64,000 nucleotides of DNA from Xanthostigma xanthostigma (lineage: Eukaryota > Arthropoda > Insecta > Raphidioptera > Raphidiidae). The DNA is taken from the NCBI GenBank assembly GCA_963575645.1, contig OY754469.1, positions 38,274,753 to 38,338,752 of the forward strand. Direction: 5' to 3'. Below, piece after piece: positions 22,090 through 37,000 of this stretch. The notes beneath the pieces were generated by a model that was given only the letters and a program-made list of their open reading frames with translations, ran no database searches and was not told where the DNA came from. Position 1 is the stretch's first letter. Each line of letters opens with the position of its first letter. A program made the position numbers and the translations under genes.

Positions 22090-25000
22090 TTTATTTTACC
22101 ACATTGACAAAAGAGTATATGGCATGTCCATAAAATATATAATATATTTTGTCTGACACCTGTGCGGAAAACGTGTTTCCTATTTTTTTGTAAAAACCTC
22201 AATTATCGTGCGCCTATAATTGATAATATCATTTTTATCTTTATTCGTGAACGGATTTATCGATTTTGATGAGCTTGCTACATCGTCTGATGTCTGTTGG
22301 AAATATTGGAATCAGTGGCGGCTCGGACGATGGCGGAAGACTAGATCAATTTATTCAAAACTTATATTTACGATCGACAATGTCCCAAACAAGGCTTACC
22401 GAATTAGCTATACTCTATCAAATTGATATTGCTGGATTTCTCCGGAGTTATTCGATAAAAAAACAGTTGTGTGGTTTTAAGAAACCACGACGCAAGTGAA
22501 ACTTTTATTGGATTGTAGGCGTTGGATTGTAGACACTTATCCATCACGATTAATTATAAACAACAATATTCACATGAATACACGAATAAAAACATGTAAA
22601 CACTGTACAGCACTTGCCCGCATGACAGACTGACTATGTGTTATACATACTACACGGTCAGCTGATGCTAACCATGGGCGCCGCCATATTGGCCTTGGCT
22701 GCTCTACTGAGCGCCTACTCCGAACGCCTTTCACTTTACCCCTACTCCGCGGCCGCCTGTAATGCGACATGCAACAGACGGCCAGAAAAATTCGGGGCGA
22801 TAGAATAAAAGTTTCACTTTAAAAAATATTTTTATGTCATTCGAAGTATAGTTTTTGATTAAAATAGTGAAAAAATATGTTTCTATTTTTATTCCAATTG
22901 AATGATTTCTTTAAGTAATTAAACATATTGACTCGAAGTTAAGATCATCCCTGTGGCCAAAAAATCTCGCTATGAAGCCGGTTACGATAGCTGAATGGAC
23001 ATGCCTCATACGCAGAAAGTCGCTGTTTCGATTCCAGTCAACAACATTTTTTTTTTATTGTTTTTGCCACATTTCACATGATATTTATTTATAAGTTTTT
23101 CAATATTTCTTATATTGTCTTTATTTAATGAAACTTAGTAGGATGTAATTTCTCGCCGGGGGAAGAGTTTCTTGCGGGGGAATGTTGGCACGATTACGTT
23201 TTTTGCGAGATGAAAACGGGCAGGTGCAAAAAAAACTTATGTGGGGTGTATTTTTGCAAAATCGGAAATCAGACAGCCAAAGTAAAATTGGGTATGGGTA
23301 TCGATGTCCCTAATTCTGACTAAACCTGAGGTCCCCAAACTTTTTTGTCTCGTAGACCACTTGCCATGTTTTTCGGTTTTGGGTAGACCCCCTGCTTATC
23401 TGATATTGATTTTTTGCAAATTCGTTTATTTCAAATGTATTTTTGACAACCGGTATAGTGCTACTCACTTTGAACGATTTAAATTTATAACGGTAGTGAA
23501 ATGTAGTGTGAAATGTTTAGTTTTATGCATTTATTAATTAGATTCAATTAAAACGAATCAAATTAAAATTTACTTTCTGTTACATAAAATAACTAAGCAA
23601 AAAATAAATGCTTTTAGTGTGAGGGATGAACCTGATGCTTTAATAATAAATTTTCAACATTAATTGGCATCAATTTAGTTAGATTTAATCTTAAATCTCT
23701 TCGGTTAACGATGTCCAGTTTGTTTCTTTTTATGTTAGGAGATTCACTATCGTTGAGTCCCATTTTCATTTCATGGACCCCCAATTTTTTTTCCCGCTGA
23801 CATGGACCCCTTGCAAATTGTCGTCGACCCCTGGGGGTCGATATAGATCACTTTGGGAATCACTGGACTAGACGTTTTTGGTACCGGCTAGTCTACAATA
23901 TGTTCTACGTCAATTGTGAGAACAAGTGTTATCCTCCCCTCCATTTTAACGAACATATATATTTTTATTCAAACATTGCATTTACCTTCAACGCTGAAAG
24001 GTTTTTAAAACGATCATCAGTCAGTATTCAGTTTCACCTGATTTCACCAGACCGTTAAGGGTGTGTGCATAAAAAATAAATACTTATAAAAATAATCTTA
24101 TCACAGTTATATGTGCGTAAGTAAGCTATTTTTAATTAATTTATTATATCGATTGACATTGATGCAGATAAAAACAGGTATTTCATTTTTAAAGAAATCC
24201 CATCACAAAAAGAATTTTATCTCAATTAATATCGGTTGTAAAAAAGTCGAGATAAATAGTTTTTGGTAATCATATTTGCTAAATATATTCCTTAAAAATA
24301 GTTCAAATTTAAACAATCAATATACTCTAAACCAGTGATTCCCAAAATGGTCTATATCGACCCCCAGGGGTCGACGACAACTTGCAATGGGTCCATGTCA
24401 GGGGGAAAAAAATTGGGGGTCCATGGAATGAAAATGGGGGTCAACGATAGTGAATCTCCTAACAAAAAAAGAAACAAACTGGACATCGTTAACCGAAGAG
24501 ATTTAAGATTAAATCTAACTAAATTGATGCCAAATGTTGAACATTTATTTAAAGCATTAGGTTCATCCCTCACACTAAAAGCATTTATTTTTTAGTTATT
24601 TTATGTAACAGAAATTAAATTTTAATTTGAATCTAATTAATGAATGTATAAAACTAAACATTTCACACTACATTTCAGTACTGTTATAAATTTAAATCGT
24701 TCAAACTGAGTAGCACTATACCGATTGTCAATAAAATATTTTTAACAAAAAAATTGAACCGACTTCACACTAAAAAGTAAAAAATAATTGCGTATTGAAA
24801 TGTTTTGGAGTCGGTGTCAGCCAAAATGAAATCTATTCCGAGAACTACACCCACTCCAAAACATTTCAATACGCAATTATTTTTTACTTTTTAGTGTGAA
24901 GTCGGTTCAATTTTTTTGTTAAAAATATTTTATTTTTCTCTTTTTAGTGTTAATCTAACACTAAAAATCGGTGAACATACATAAAAAAATTATGCGTTTT

Positions 25001-28000
25001 TTTGAAATTTGAGTTTTCCTCGATTTCTCCGGATTCCACCATCAGATCCTGACTTGGTTCTGATGGGACCACCTCTGAGGTGCACTCTTTCGAATAAAAA
25101 AAAATTTGAAAATCGGTCCATAATTGACGGAGAAATCGGTGAACATACATAAAAAAAAAAAATACAGACGAACATAGAACCTCCTCCTTTTTGTTGAAGT
25201 CGGTTAAAAATACATTTGAAATTAATGAATTTGCAAAAAATCAATATCAGATAAACATGGCAAGTGGTCTACGAGACAAAAAAGTTTGGGAACCTCTGCT
25301 CTAAACTGTCTAATTCCCCTCGGCTCTAACACAAAATTCAGCCTTTCTGATATTTGCTTATCGCATTTTATTTTTTTATAATTCTTAATAAACTTTCGCG
25401 AAACTTGTGCCCGCTTAGCATACTGGTAAATTTATATTAAACTGAACTCAGGGTTCCGCTGGCCCTCGCATAAATGCATTGATAGGGGTATCATTAGATA
25501 GGTACAGAGACGAATTTACAAATGTGCCGCTTATAGGCCAACCAAATCGCAGCCTACACTGAGGAAAAAATTTGGTAATTTCAAACAAAAATATTTAATT
25601 TATTCCGAATTTAATTATTTGAACAACATCGAATTGGGATCGAGTAAAATTACCGGCCGGCGTTGCCGCCGCCGCGCGGTCTGTAACCGAGATCCGAATA
25701 GAGATATATAGACATTCGGCGATTTCCGTCTTCGAAAAACCGCCTATGAAAATTTGCCGCCGCATGCCTATAGCTAGCCGACTGATTAACTAGATAATAT
25801 TTAGACTAAATTTTAGCCCCTTGTGCAAAAAAAAAGAGGTGTTATAAATTTGAAGCCCTTGTCTGTTTGTCGGTGCGTGGCACCATAGGTCCTAAACTGA
25901 TAAACCGATTTCATTGATTTTGTTTGTTTTTTTTTTTTTACTTTGTTTGCTTTATTATCTTTTTTTTGTAATGTAATTTTGTCTAAATTATTTTTCTTTG
26001 TCAGACAGGAAAAACAAAAGTTATTATGATAATAATCTGATAAAATAGATCTACTTATTAGATAAATAAACAAAACACTTTTACATTTGAATACAACTAA
26101 TTCGCAAGTATTCCCTATTTAATTGTTCTCTAACTATTTAATCGCTAGATCAATTGTTATTGTAATAACTTTCAATTTCCCTGCGTAGATATTTTGTCAA
26201 GATGTCATGTTTGATCGAAATCGGTTCAGCCGTTTCTTCAGCTCTCATCACAGATTGTATAGAAATCTCAGCTATAGAAACTTCGACTTTGAGCTCAAAC
26301 ATTGAGTTTTCGATTAGTTAGTTTAAAAAGGTTGTCTCTAATATGCGTAAATTATTTTTTATGACGCAGTGTGACATTGCGGTAAAACGAGCACCCGGTG
26401 AGTTTTAACAGTCACGCAAGTCATAAAACAAACACTCAGAGCTAAACTGTAAAAACACATCGTGTAATACTTTTGGTTCTTAACTTTTGAGATATTTCTA
26501 ATTTTAGTTTAGGACTTAATACTGTTTGCCTTGTGAAAGAGTAGTAATAAATAAAATTAGTAGATTGTGCAAATAATACGTTTTATTTTTTAAACTGGAG
26601 CTAAAACAGTTTAGCTCTGAGGTACTGATACGGTATTTCTTGCATATACAATTCTATAGAGTCGATACTGTATTATGTTTGCGTATGGATTTACTTTTGT
26701 AGTGTGTAGTGTAAAATACACAGTCACTTTTTGAAGTAAAACTTCTTTACGCACGCTTGACTTGGGGAGTAAGCTGGTGAATACGTGACGAGAGATTTAC
26801 GGAAGTTTGATCGGGCGAGGCGAACGGAAGTTGAGAGGGAGATATAAGTTAGTGAAGATAGAAAGAGGATGACAAATACTTCACTGGCTAGTGGTGCCAT
26901 CAGGTGGCCGAAAATATAAGCAGTACTAACAATAGAATGACACATACTTTTCTTGCCAGTGGCGCTATCGGGTGACAGAAAAAAGTTTTGTAAACCTACT
27001 TAACTTGCAGAGCTAAATAATATTTATTTACACTTAAAATCCAACGAGAGCTAAGTAATTGCAACGTATTACTTTTGTTTTCATTATCTTTATGTTTATA
27101 TTTCTTTCTTCTTACATTAGACTGTTCATTTTGTTCTTGAACAATTTTATAAATTAATATTTTGTTAAATACATTAAATATTCAACGTTTAAAGTTAATA
27201 AAATGGTAAATTCATAATAATAAATTATGGCAGGAAGAAGTTTTACTTCAGTCGTGTAGTCTAAAGTACACTCGTTTTTTATTTAAAAGACGGTACAACT
27301 ACAGCCAGAACCAAACACACTCGATTTTTAAAATAAAATTCGACAGTCCCGATAAATTACGAATGACTAAACAACAAATTAACGACGGAGTTTTTTTTTC
27401 CAAGCATTATTGACAATCAATCAATAGATATGACAAAATATAATATATTGTGTAGTATAAGTGTAAATTTAATAAAATAATATTATCGGTTTTAGTTGAT
27501 TTTATTATCAGTCGAATCCTGCTGTGATGTAATTGTGTGATTAATAAAAAGACGCCTATTTAATATATAAACGAGTAAACACCCGTGACTAATTTTTAGT
27601 TAAACGTGTCGAACGTTACAACTACATCGAATTTGTGAGGTAAGACATGTTTATTATTTACTAAAATACTCTCTAATATATTTGGGCTTGAAAACAGTCG
27701 AGTGTGTGCTGGTATATGGTTCCTCAAGTTCCCAGCTTCCAATCCGAGAGTTGGTGAAAGCGCAGTGCCGGCTTAAGCTATAGGTGAACTAGTCGCCCGC
27801 CTAGGGCGGCATCTTCAGGGGGGCGGCAAAATTGTAAACTACCAATATTTTATTTTAACATTAAAACATTTTTTTTGATAATTTATTTATATGAATATTT
27901 CATATTTGAATACTTTACATCATCATAAAGTAAAATAATAATTTATAAGTATTACTGTTTCAACAGTTTTTAACTGTCACGTCATATTTCGTACTTCAAG

Positions 28001-31000
28001 AAAAGGAATGGCAACTTCAGTAAAGGGCGCCAGCTCTATAGTAGAGGGCGCAAATTCAATCTTGCCTAGGGCGCATAGTTAGCTTAAGCCGGCTCTCTGA
28101 AAGCGTCAATTGAACTTTGGTTTTGAACTTAGTGAGTCCTTTCTGACCTTTAATTAAAGATCAAGGATGCATCTAGGCGTAACTGTAGCTAGATTCTATG
28201 AAGGGTAGAGGTTAAGGAGAATCATTTCTGTGTACGAAAAAGTGTCCGTCAAAAAGCGTTAAATTAGGGGACCGCCACTGTCGCAAAAGTGTAAATTTTA
28301 AAGCAAGCATACAGGGAGCAAAAATGATTAGAGAAAAATAGAAAAATTAACGAGGAAAGAAGAATTTCCGCTTTTTTATGACGCATTTTTCAAAAGTAAA
28401 ACAAAAAATAATATGATATAAAATTGATTTTTGATTTAAATGTCATTTTTAAACGTGCTATTATGCATTTAGTACTAAAAAAACGATTATACTGATATGA
28501 ATAAACTATAAAATGACTAAAAAATGTTGGTAAAAGATAACAAAAATTAATCACTCTCAACACTATCTCACAGCAGGTTTTTAGGTTATATTTATTAAAT
28601 TATTTTGGACTACGTAAACAATTTAGATTTTATATATTGCAGTGTTATTAACGGCTCTAATAATTTAAAAATACTAAATTTTCTAACTACTAGTACTAGT
28701 TTAGGTCAAAATTCACTTTTCCAAATTTTACGATATTTTTTCGTTTTGAGGTCCCCCGAATAAAAAAAAAAACATATTTGTTGGAAAAACTCTGTGCGTC
28801 TGTTTGTTAGTCTGTGAGCACGATACAGGTCAAACGGATGAACGGATTGAAATCAAATTTTGGGAATTTTCAATTCGTTTAAAACTGCTATGGAGGGGCC
28901 CAGGGGGTTAACTGCTAAATTCATTTTATACTCGGATGTAGCGCTAGCGCCATTCCGAACCATTTTTGAACTGTTATTTACAGCATTTTAGATGGACACT
29001 TTTTCAACTTATAATCCTCCTTACCTCTACCTCTACTAGATTTATCTGCGCCCATGGCAAGATTCTGATTTCAATTTTCGCGCTCTCAAAATTTTGTTGG
29101 TTGATATCTTTAATTATAATTGGAGAAAGTTTTGGAAGAAATCGTGTCAAAAGAATCAATAAAAAGCAATACTGAATAATTCAGTATTGATTTTTTTTTT
29201 ATTGTTCCTTTAGTCATCAAGGAGCACAATTGCTCTATTTATTTAACCAGAGTCAACTTCATATTATATTCCAGTACAACAATCATAATCGCATTGTTGG
29301 CCGCGTCCTCCCAGGTTGTGCGCCTCTAGAGTAAGAGTCAGTGAGTTTTACGAGTCATAATAACATTGAGTCTGAGATGTATACTATATTTTTTTGCGCG
29401 TAACACGTATAAAATATCTGATTTTCACCTAATTTTTAAAATTTTAGACAGTTCAATTTTAAACAGAATCATTTCTAATAATTATAGGCTGCGTTCAATT
29501 CACATGCGTTGAGTTGAGACTATGACTTACTGTGGAAATGGTAGGACGACTACGTTTATTTTACTATACGCTACTTTACCGCACTAGTGTTAAATGTGTT
29601 ATTTCACGACCGCTATACAGGCACGAAAAGCGGCTATTTGATAGGAGAGTGTGGAAAAAGTTTTTTGTTTTTTAATAGAGCTGACACAACCATCTAACAT
29701 ATTCAGAAGTGCGTGTTTGATCTGGATACAATATTTTTTAAATAGCTTCATTTCGGCGCAAAAAAATCTATCATATCAAAAATACAATTGGTAGGAGCGT
29801 GCAAGCGAGGGGGTCCAAATAGCCCTGGCTGTTGGTGGCCTAAAAAATAAAATTAAAAAAGTATATTTACCTTGGCGTTTTGCATTTCTTGTTTTTGTCT
29901 TCGACAACAACGTTGATGTTGTCATTGTCAGTCATATTTTTTATTTGTGTCAGCACGGTTTTCAGTTGTTCTATGTCATTATCTTGATTGTCCTAGAATC
30001 AATAGAGATGTTCCCAATAAGTGTTATTTTTAGCAGTTTCCGTGCTTTACTGTTTGATCAATAATCTGCCACGTATACAGGAATACCCCGATTAATGCGC
30101 GCGAAAAAGATACCGCAATAAACGGTGCACTGTTACAGAGGGGCCTCTGTAACCGGAACCCCGACTAGTTGGGCGCCTCTTATAATCGGATTAATAATTT
30201 AGTGGTTCTAGCATTGTTCAACGCTGTTCAATTATCACATTACCATAGCTACCTAATTGACAGCAACAATATTAAATTTCTATAACCTCTGTCGTATAAA
30301 CAAAGTCGTTCCAAAATTGGCCCACCCATTTGAAAAGCTATGTCTTCACATACATACAAAGCACAAACATATGATCCAAACACAAAAAACCTCTCTTTTT
30401 GTGAGTCAGAGGTTGATAAAATACGTAAACAAAATTTTAAATCGATATTCCGCAATAATCGGGGTTTTTCTGTCTAGGTAACAATTTATTGTAGGTACAG
30501 AGAGCGCTTCTTTTGTCAGAAAAAAAAACATTTTTATTTACGCAAACAATGTCAACATACTGTTTTTTAAATTATTAGTTGTGATTATTGAAATAAAAAT
30601 TTATCATTTTAAAAGCGATTGTTGTTAAATTTACTGTCATTTTTTCAGATTAAAATCTAAAAGTGTCATCATGCCTGAAACGTGTCACACTTGCAAGGAA
30701 ATAATTCAAGGAAAGGTAAATTTTTTTAATTTGTCAGTCAAATTTCTGACAACCTCATGATTTTTTTTTGTTTTGTTTATAATACAGTCATTTTTTTTGT
30801 TAACTGTTAACGCTTTCATTTATTTTATACTTGAAAAATGACCCATTGCTTCTGTAATGGCTACTTGTTGAACATTGGAAGGAAGGTAAAATTCCTACAT
30901 ATTTATTGATTTTTTTTGCTATTTACCTGTCACAGAAACTGACGAAAAATATATTTCGGACGGATAGCAATTTATAATCAATTAATATGTTACTCACTCG

Positions 31001-34000
31001 CTTCGCTCAACCGCTCAAATTTATAATTAACTGTCCGCTACTTATTATTATTTAGAAGATGAACATTAAAAAAATAAATATTTTTTACATATTTTTGAAT
31101 TTATTTGAGCCACAATTAAGCTCTTGAAGAGCCGCATGCGAGTCGCGAGCCACAATTTGGACACAGTTGCAAATTACAGGGCAAGAATCTTGTTATGGTA
31201 CACTGAGACAATTAAAAAAAGTCCGTATTATCAGAAAAGAGATACTGTATAGAAGTTTATTTCTAATGGATCAGTGTGGTCGGAAATTTTAGTTTGTCTT
31301 GTTTCCGTTAGATGACAGAACGATCGAGGTTTAGTGTCGGTGTACAGAGGCGGGGGACGTATATTTCAGGAGTAAATTTGAGCGTTTATCTAAACACCGT
31401 AGAAAATAAATATAAGAAATTAATCAATTTCTGTCGATTTTTTTTTTAATTAGTAAAAAATTATGAAAAATACAATGATTAAGGTGTAAAGCTGAAATTT
31501 TTAATTATCGCCACCTGGCGTTGCGGTTTCGAACTCCGAAGCTTGAGTGCGCCGCATTGCCATCTGACAATTGGGGTGGGAATTGCGCTTTGAGGTAATC
31601 GCCAAATATAACACAGGATTGAACTTCTATACAGTCTCTCTTCTCTGGTATTATTCAACTCAAACTTTAAATATAAACGCAAAAAATTCTATAGTATTTA
31701 AAAACAAATCGTTAGTCATTTTTTTACAATTTCCAGTTTTTGACTGCGCTGGACAGAAGTTACCATCCGGAACATTTTACCTGTCAGCTATGCAACCAAC
31801 AAATCACGGGAAACAAATTCAAAGTTCGTGACAACGAGCCACTCTGTCAAGATTGTCACGATAAAAACTTCTCGAAAATTTGTTACGCATGCAAAGTACC
31901 TATTCAAGGCGTAAGTATCTACATTTTTTTTTGACGTGATAACGTCTTATAAATTGATGAAACACCAGCTGCACGCACGAAAAAGTGTAACGTTCCTAAC
32001 GTTCCGCCTGACCCTGTGCGTGCAAGCGAGAGCGCAGTAGGCTTCGGCCCAAGTTTGACAGCTACTAAAATTTAGGTTATGTATTACGGAATACGTTATC
32101 ACGTAAAACTATCGTCCGTAAACCGACTTTACAGACAACCAATTTTTTTTCATCTTACTGAACAGACCTGGCAAATTAGGCTAAGAAACGACCTGAATAT
32201 TAATTAATTGCAGAGAGTAGTGACGGCGATTGGTCAAACCTGGCACGAAGACCATTTTGTTTGCGAGACTTGCAAGAAACCGCTGAGCGGAAAAACTTTC
32301 TTCGAAAAGAACGAAAAGCCGTACTGTGCTGACGATTATCACGGACAATTTTCACCACGTTGCGAGGCCTGCCAGCTACCGATTACAGATCGCGCTATTA
32401 TCGCTGTCGATAAAAATTGGCATCACGATTGCTTCAAATGTTCGGTGAGTAACACATGCTGAATATATTATTATATTGGGTTCTCTTCGAAGTGTTGATA
32501 AATAATCGATACTTCAATATATCGATATGTACGTTTTGAGCAATCATCAGTTTAAATTAACTTTCGAGGCAGTGGTTAAAAAATATCGATACGCATTGAG
32601 TAATTCCCGCTATTATGCTCTTACAAAGAAGCTTTTATGTTTGAATAATTTGTATTGGACAAATATTGATCTAATATATCGAGCCTCGATATTTCAAGAG
32701 ATCTATTATTCTAAGCAATTCCTAAGTTCTTGGTTTGGGAAGACAGTCAGTATATATTTGAATAATTTGTATTGAAGGAGATTTATTTGGTTGAGGAACA
32801 ATTGAAAATAAGCTTTACCAGTGTATCACTTGTGGCCAACGTTTCGAAAAATATATTTTCATCATCAGGGCCTATGAACATGTATAATATTCGTTACATA
32901 TATTATTATAATTTCTAACTTACATTATAAACATTATAGATAGATAATACTAAAAGCTATATATAGCTTTTAGTATTATCTATCTATAAGTGATGCACTG
33001 GTAAAGCTTATTTTCAATTGTTCCTCAACCAAATAAATCTCCTTCAATACATATTTTGGAACAAAACTTCTACTAACAATGAATAATTTGTATTCGAAAT
33101 AAAAATTTTGAATCAAAGTATCAAGTCTCGATACTTCAAAAGATCGATATGCATTGAGTAATACCGATCGATAAACAAATGAACTGTACTACAGGAAGCT
33201 TGCTTGAAAAATTGAAAACTAAATAATAATATCATTTCAGAACTGTAACAAAGTCCTTGGCGATGAAAGTTTCTACATCAAGGCCGGTAATGTCGTGTGC
33301 CCGACATGCGGTGCTTAAATGCGCAGGTCTGCCACTATGAGTACTATAATATACAAACTTGCTTAGTCATTGTTCAAAATGTGTTAAAATTAATTTAATT
33401 AAATGTGACAACAATTCATATTATTATCGTTGCACTCATATATTTTTTATTCACTTTATATTTAATATATATTATATTATTGTATTTTATTTGCGATATC
33501 AGCATACAAAATGAAATATTTTAACGAGATTATAATCTCAATAAATAGAGCTTTTTAAATAGTATAAAAGTATTTACGTAAAACTTATAACTGTTTTATC
33601 AATAAATCCCTAATATATAAATATGTATGTTTGTTATCCATTCACACCCTAACTACTGAGCGGATTTATTTTTGAAAATTTGTATCGAAAGAGTAGAGGT
33701 ACTAGAATAAAATGTTATATGTGGGAAGGTCATTTTCGGGCAAAGCGAGGCAGATACGACTAATCTAAAAGAGAAAAAGGAGAACACAAGAAGAGTGAAG
33801 TTGCCGTTTTTTTCCATGTAGGCAGCCATTTTCGTCCGGTTTTCCGAGCTCCTGATTGGTCCTCTTTTCAAACGTGAAGTTGCTTACGATATCTCGAGCA
33901 ATTTGATCAATGTATATCTTACAAGAATATTTAAAGACGCGCAAAGCTGCTCAAACTATACTAGAAATAATAAACAAGGAAATCTTACCGTGTCATTGTT

Positions 34001-37000
34001 TATTGCTTTTAGCAGATCAGACAGCAATGGTTGAAGTGAGCCTTGCAATTCTTTTTTCATTTTTTCTTTGCTTTCATCAAAAAGACCAAGTTTATCATCT
34101 TTCTCTATTTTATTCATGTGCGCCTGTTTTTCATTCATTTCGGCTTTCAAAATGGCGGCTGCGATCTCTTCTTCCTGCAAAAACAATGGAAAAACGAACT
34201 TAAAAACATGTTCATATGATGGTTATTTGTCAGATGGCGCTCGTGGCAAATAAGGTATGTGTCAAACGTTTAGAGATTAACATTTTGCGATATTTTTCTA
34301 ATCGATAAAGTAGTTTTTAAAATAAATGCAAACTGAAGATTTAGTCGTTAAGCAGTACAAACATTTGAATGATAGATACCTCACTTGCTAGTGGCGCTAT
34401 CAGATGGTAGAATAAAATCTGGTCGCAGGAGGAAACCAAATTCAAGTCGAAATAAATGTTACTTCGGATATAAAACATTTCTACATCTGGATAAAATTTA
34501 CACTGTGCCCACAAAAACTCGCGCACTGATTGTACATTCATTTGTTATGCGTCAAATAATTAATTTATGTCTGTTAGACTGTTTACCTTTTCTTTTTTCG
34601 TTAAAACATCCATCTGTGTAACTATGTCGTCTTCGCGGGGCGGAATGCTAACCCTGTCATCTCTAACTGGTTTATTTTCAACGACACTATCGTTCAACTG
34701 TTTATTGATATCCATACTAGATTCTTTTTTGTCTATTTTCGCTTTATATTTTGGAGCTCGTTTGGGCTTCAATTGTGAAGTCCTAATTAAAAAAGAATAC
34801 TGATATTAAAATGATGTCTACTTTGTCGCAGGCAATCTCGAAGAACTACTGAACTAATTTGTTTCACTGTTAAAAAGCCTACTTCTTCCCGAGTAACATT
34901 ATGCTTAAATACAAAAGGGAGATGGGCAGTAAGCGAAAATGTAAAGCATGTCGGGGAAACCACAAGCTAAATCGGTGTAAGCTGGTTTAACTAGACGACG
35001 CGACTAGCGTAATAATGATTTTTTTTAATCGGCTCAGTAGTTTCGGAGACTATTTCATTACAAAATCAACATCATAAAGGGCAGAGAGATAGAAAACTGA
35101 TCTGGGACATGTCTTCCGCCGTAACTATCAACCGACCGAATTTTGAGGTCAGAATCTTGCCATGGGCGATAATGATTTCAGCTATGGCACTGACTGTAGC
35201 TATAAGGTCCCAAGTCAAATCGCCCGGTTACTCACTCTACTTGAGGTCTTATAGCTTCAGCGCCTCTACCGCCGGAAAAGGAAGTTATTTTCCTCACTTT
35301 TCAAACAACTGGGAATGCATGGAGATTAGCTTCCTTTCTCTCTTTTTTCTATAGTTCTGATATTGTAAAAAATTACTTTATTAATTTTTTTGACAATTTC
35401 TTCTGCAATCCATCGAGAGCATACATCGAATATCGATTATTAATGGTATTTTTCTTTAGTTTGGCATTTTTTCTTGGCACAAAATCTTTTCTTCCTATAA
35501 GCGTACTGTGCGATTCAGAACCAGTGAAAATATTATCTTCGGATTCTTTATTACTTATAGAGTCGATTTTTTGCAGAATTAACTTGCATTTCGTATTGAT
35601 ATCCTGATAAATAAAACCACAATTATAAAATAAATAAGTTATGTAAAACCTAAACTAATCCAATTGATTTTTGAGCGGCGTAACGTCATTTATCCTATCC
35701 TGAGCAGCGTGACCCCCCACTCCTCTTCTCCCAATTGAGTTCTGGAGCCACGCCTATTTCAAGGTCTATAGACTGTGTGCACGAAGCCTACTAGCGCCAC
35801 TAGTGAGTAATAGAGGATTATTGAACTCGCTTTTTATGGAAATCGCGACATGTTTCTATGGTGATAAGTCAAAAACTTTAGTTGGCCATGATGTGTCAAA
35901 AAAAAATGTAATAAGAAAAACTGATGTTAATTTATTTACACTGACAGCGGAACGTCAAAGTAGGGTGACAATGGTCTTTCTCTTTATTTTACTTAAATCG
36001 CCATCAGCGCAACAGCTCGGAACACAACAAGCATTTCCAGATCGTTTAGTTTTCCAATGTTTTCTTTGTAATTAAAAAACTTCATAAAATAATAACTATT
36101 TTCACTTTTAATAAACATTGCTCACTGACATACGAAAAATTTGAGTTTGAAATTTTCCCTAGTGCTCACCACAAACGCTCGCATCGAAAAATTTGTAACT
36201 CCGCCTCCTTGCACATAGCCCATAGTCATGTATGATTCCTTAAATGTTCATTAATTCCAATTAAATGTTTTAAACTCGAATATATACACAATATCTCACC
36301 TCAACACAAACGTCATTGTTGTCTGGATCGTATGGTATCGCATCCGGTCGCATGACTTCGTATTTGCTGCAGAGTTTCCATAGATCGCAAGAAAACATCA
36401 GCAGTTCCTTCAATTTGTCCGGAAGACCGCCAGGTACAGAACTAGGCAAGTGACGCAAATAGGCCTACAGAATTACATTCAAACGTTAGCCAAAATGGAA
36501 AACTTCTAACCGAGCTATCGTCAAGCTGGATGCCTCTTATAATCCAACGTGTGAGGAAGAGAGAAATTTTCCTGATCGTTGCACCTCGTCTCAATTGAGC
36601 GCAAGTGCGTCGTACTGTTTTGTTCACCAGCTTAGCATCGTCAATAATATATTCATCAAAATTAACATTGATTAAAAACTTACTAGGTCAGTCATTAAGT
36701 CAAAAAGTGCCTGAAATTTTTTAATATCGTGGCGACGACGCTTGCGAGTGAAAACGATGATCAAATTATTAAATAAAAACATCAAACCCACACAGTCTGA
36801 TCCAAAGGCCAGCACGCTAACCATTGCACCAAGCTATCCTCGTCCCTGACTAAAGATTAATTTACCTGTAACGCTTCCAATATAATTTTGTGAGCGTTGA
36901 CCATTTTTTGATAGAATATTCGTGTGTTTCCTCGTCGAGGAGATCTTATCATTAAGTTGCGTAGTTCAAGCATCTACAAAAAACGATTGCATTGTGGATA

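Noticed and set aside
22976-23045. Possible tRNA gene (TAGCTGAATGGACATG...GTTTCGATTCC)
   Set aside because: Box A- and B-like parts are present, but the acceptor and anticodon stems do not pair well and a T-run follows. It is at most a SINE head.
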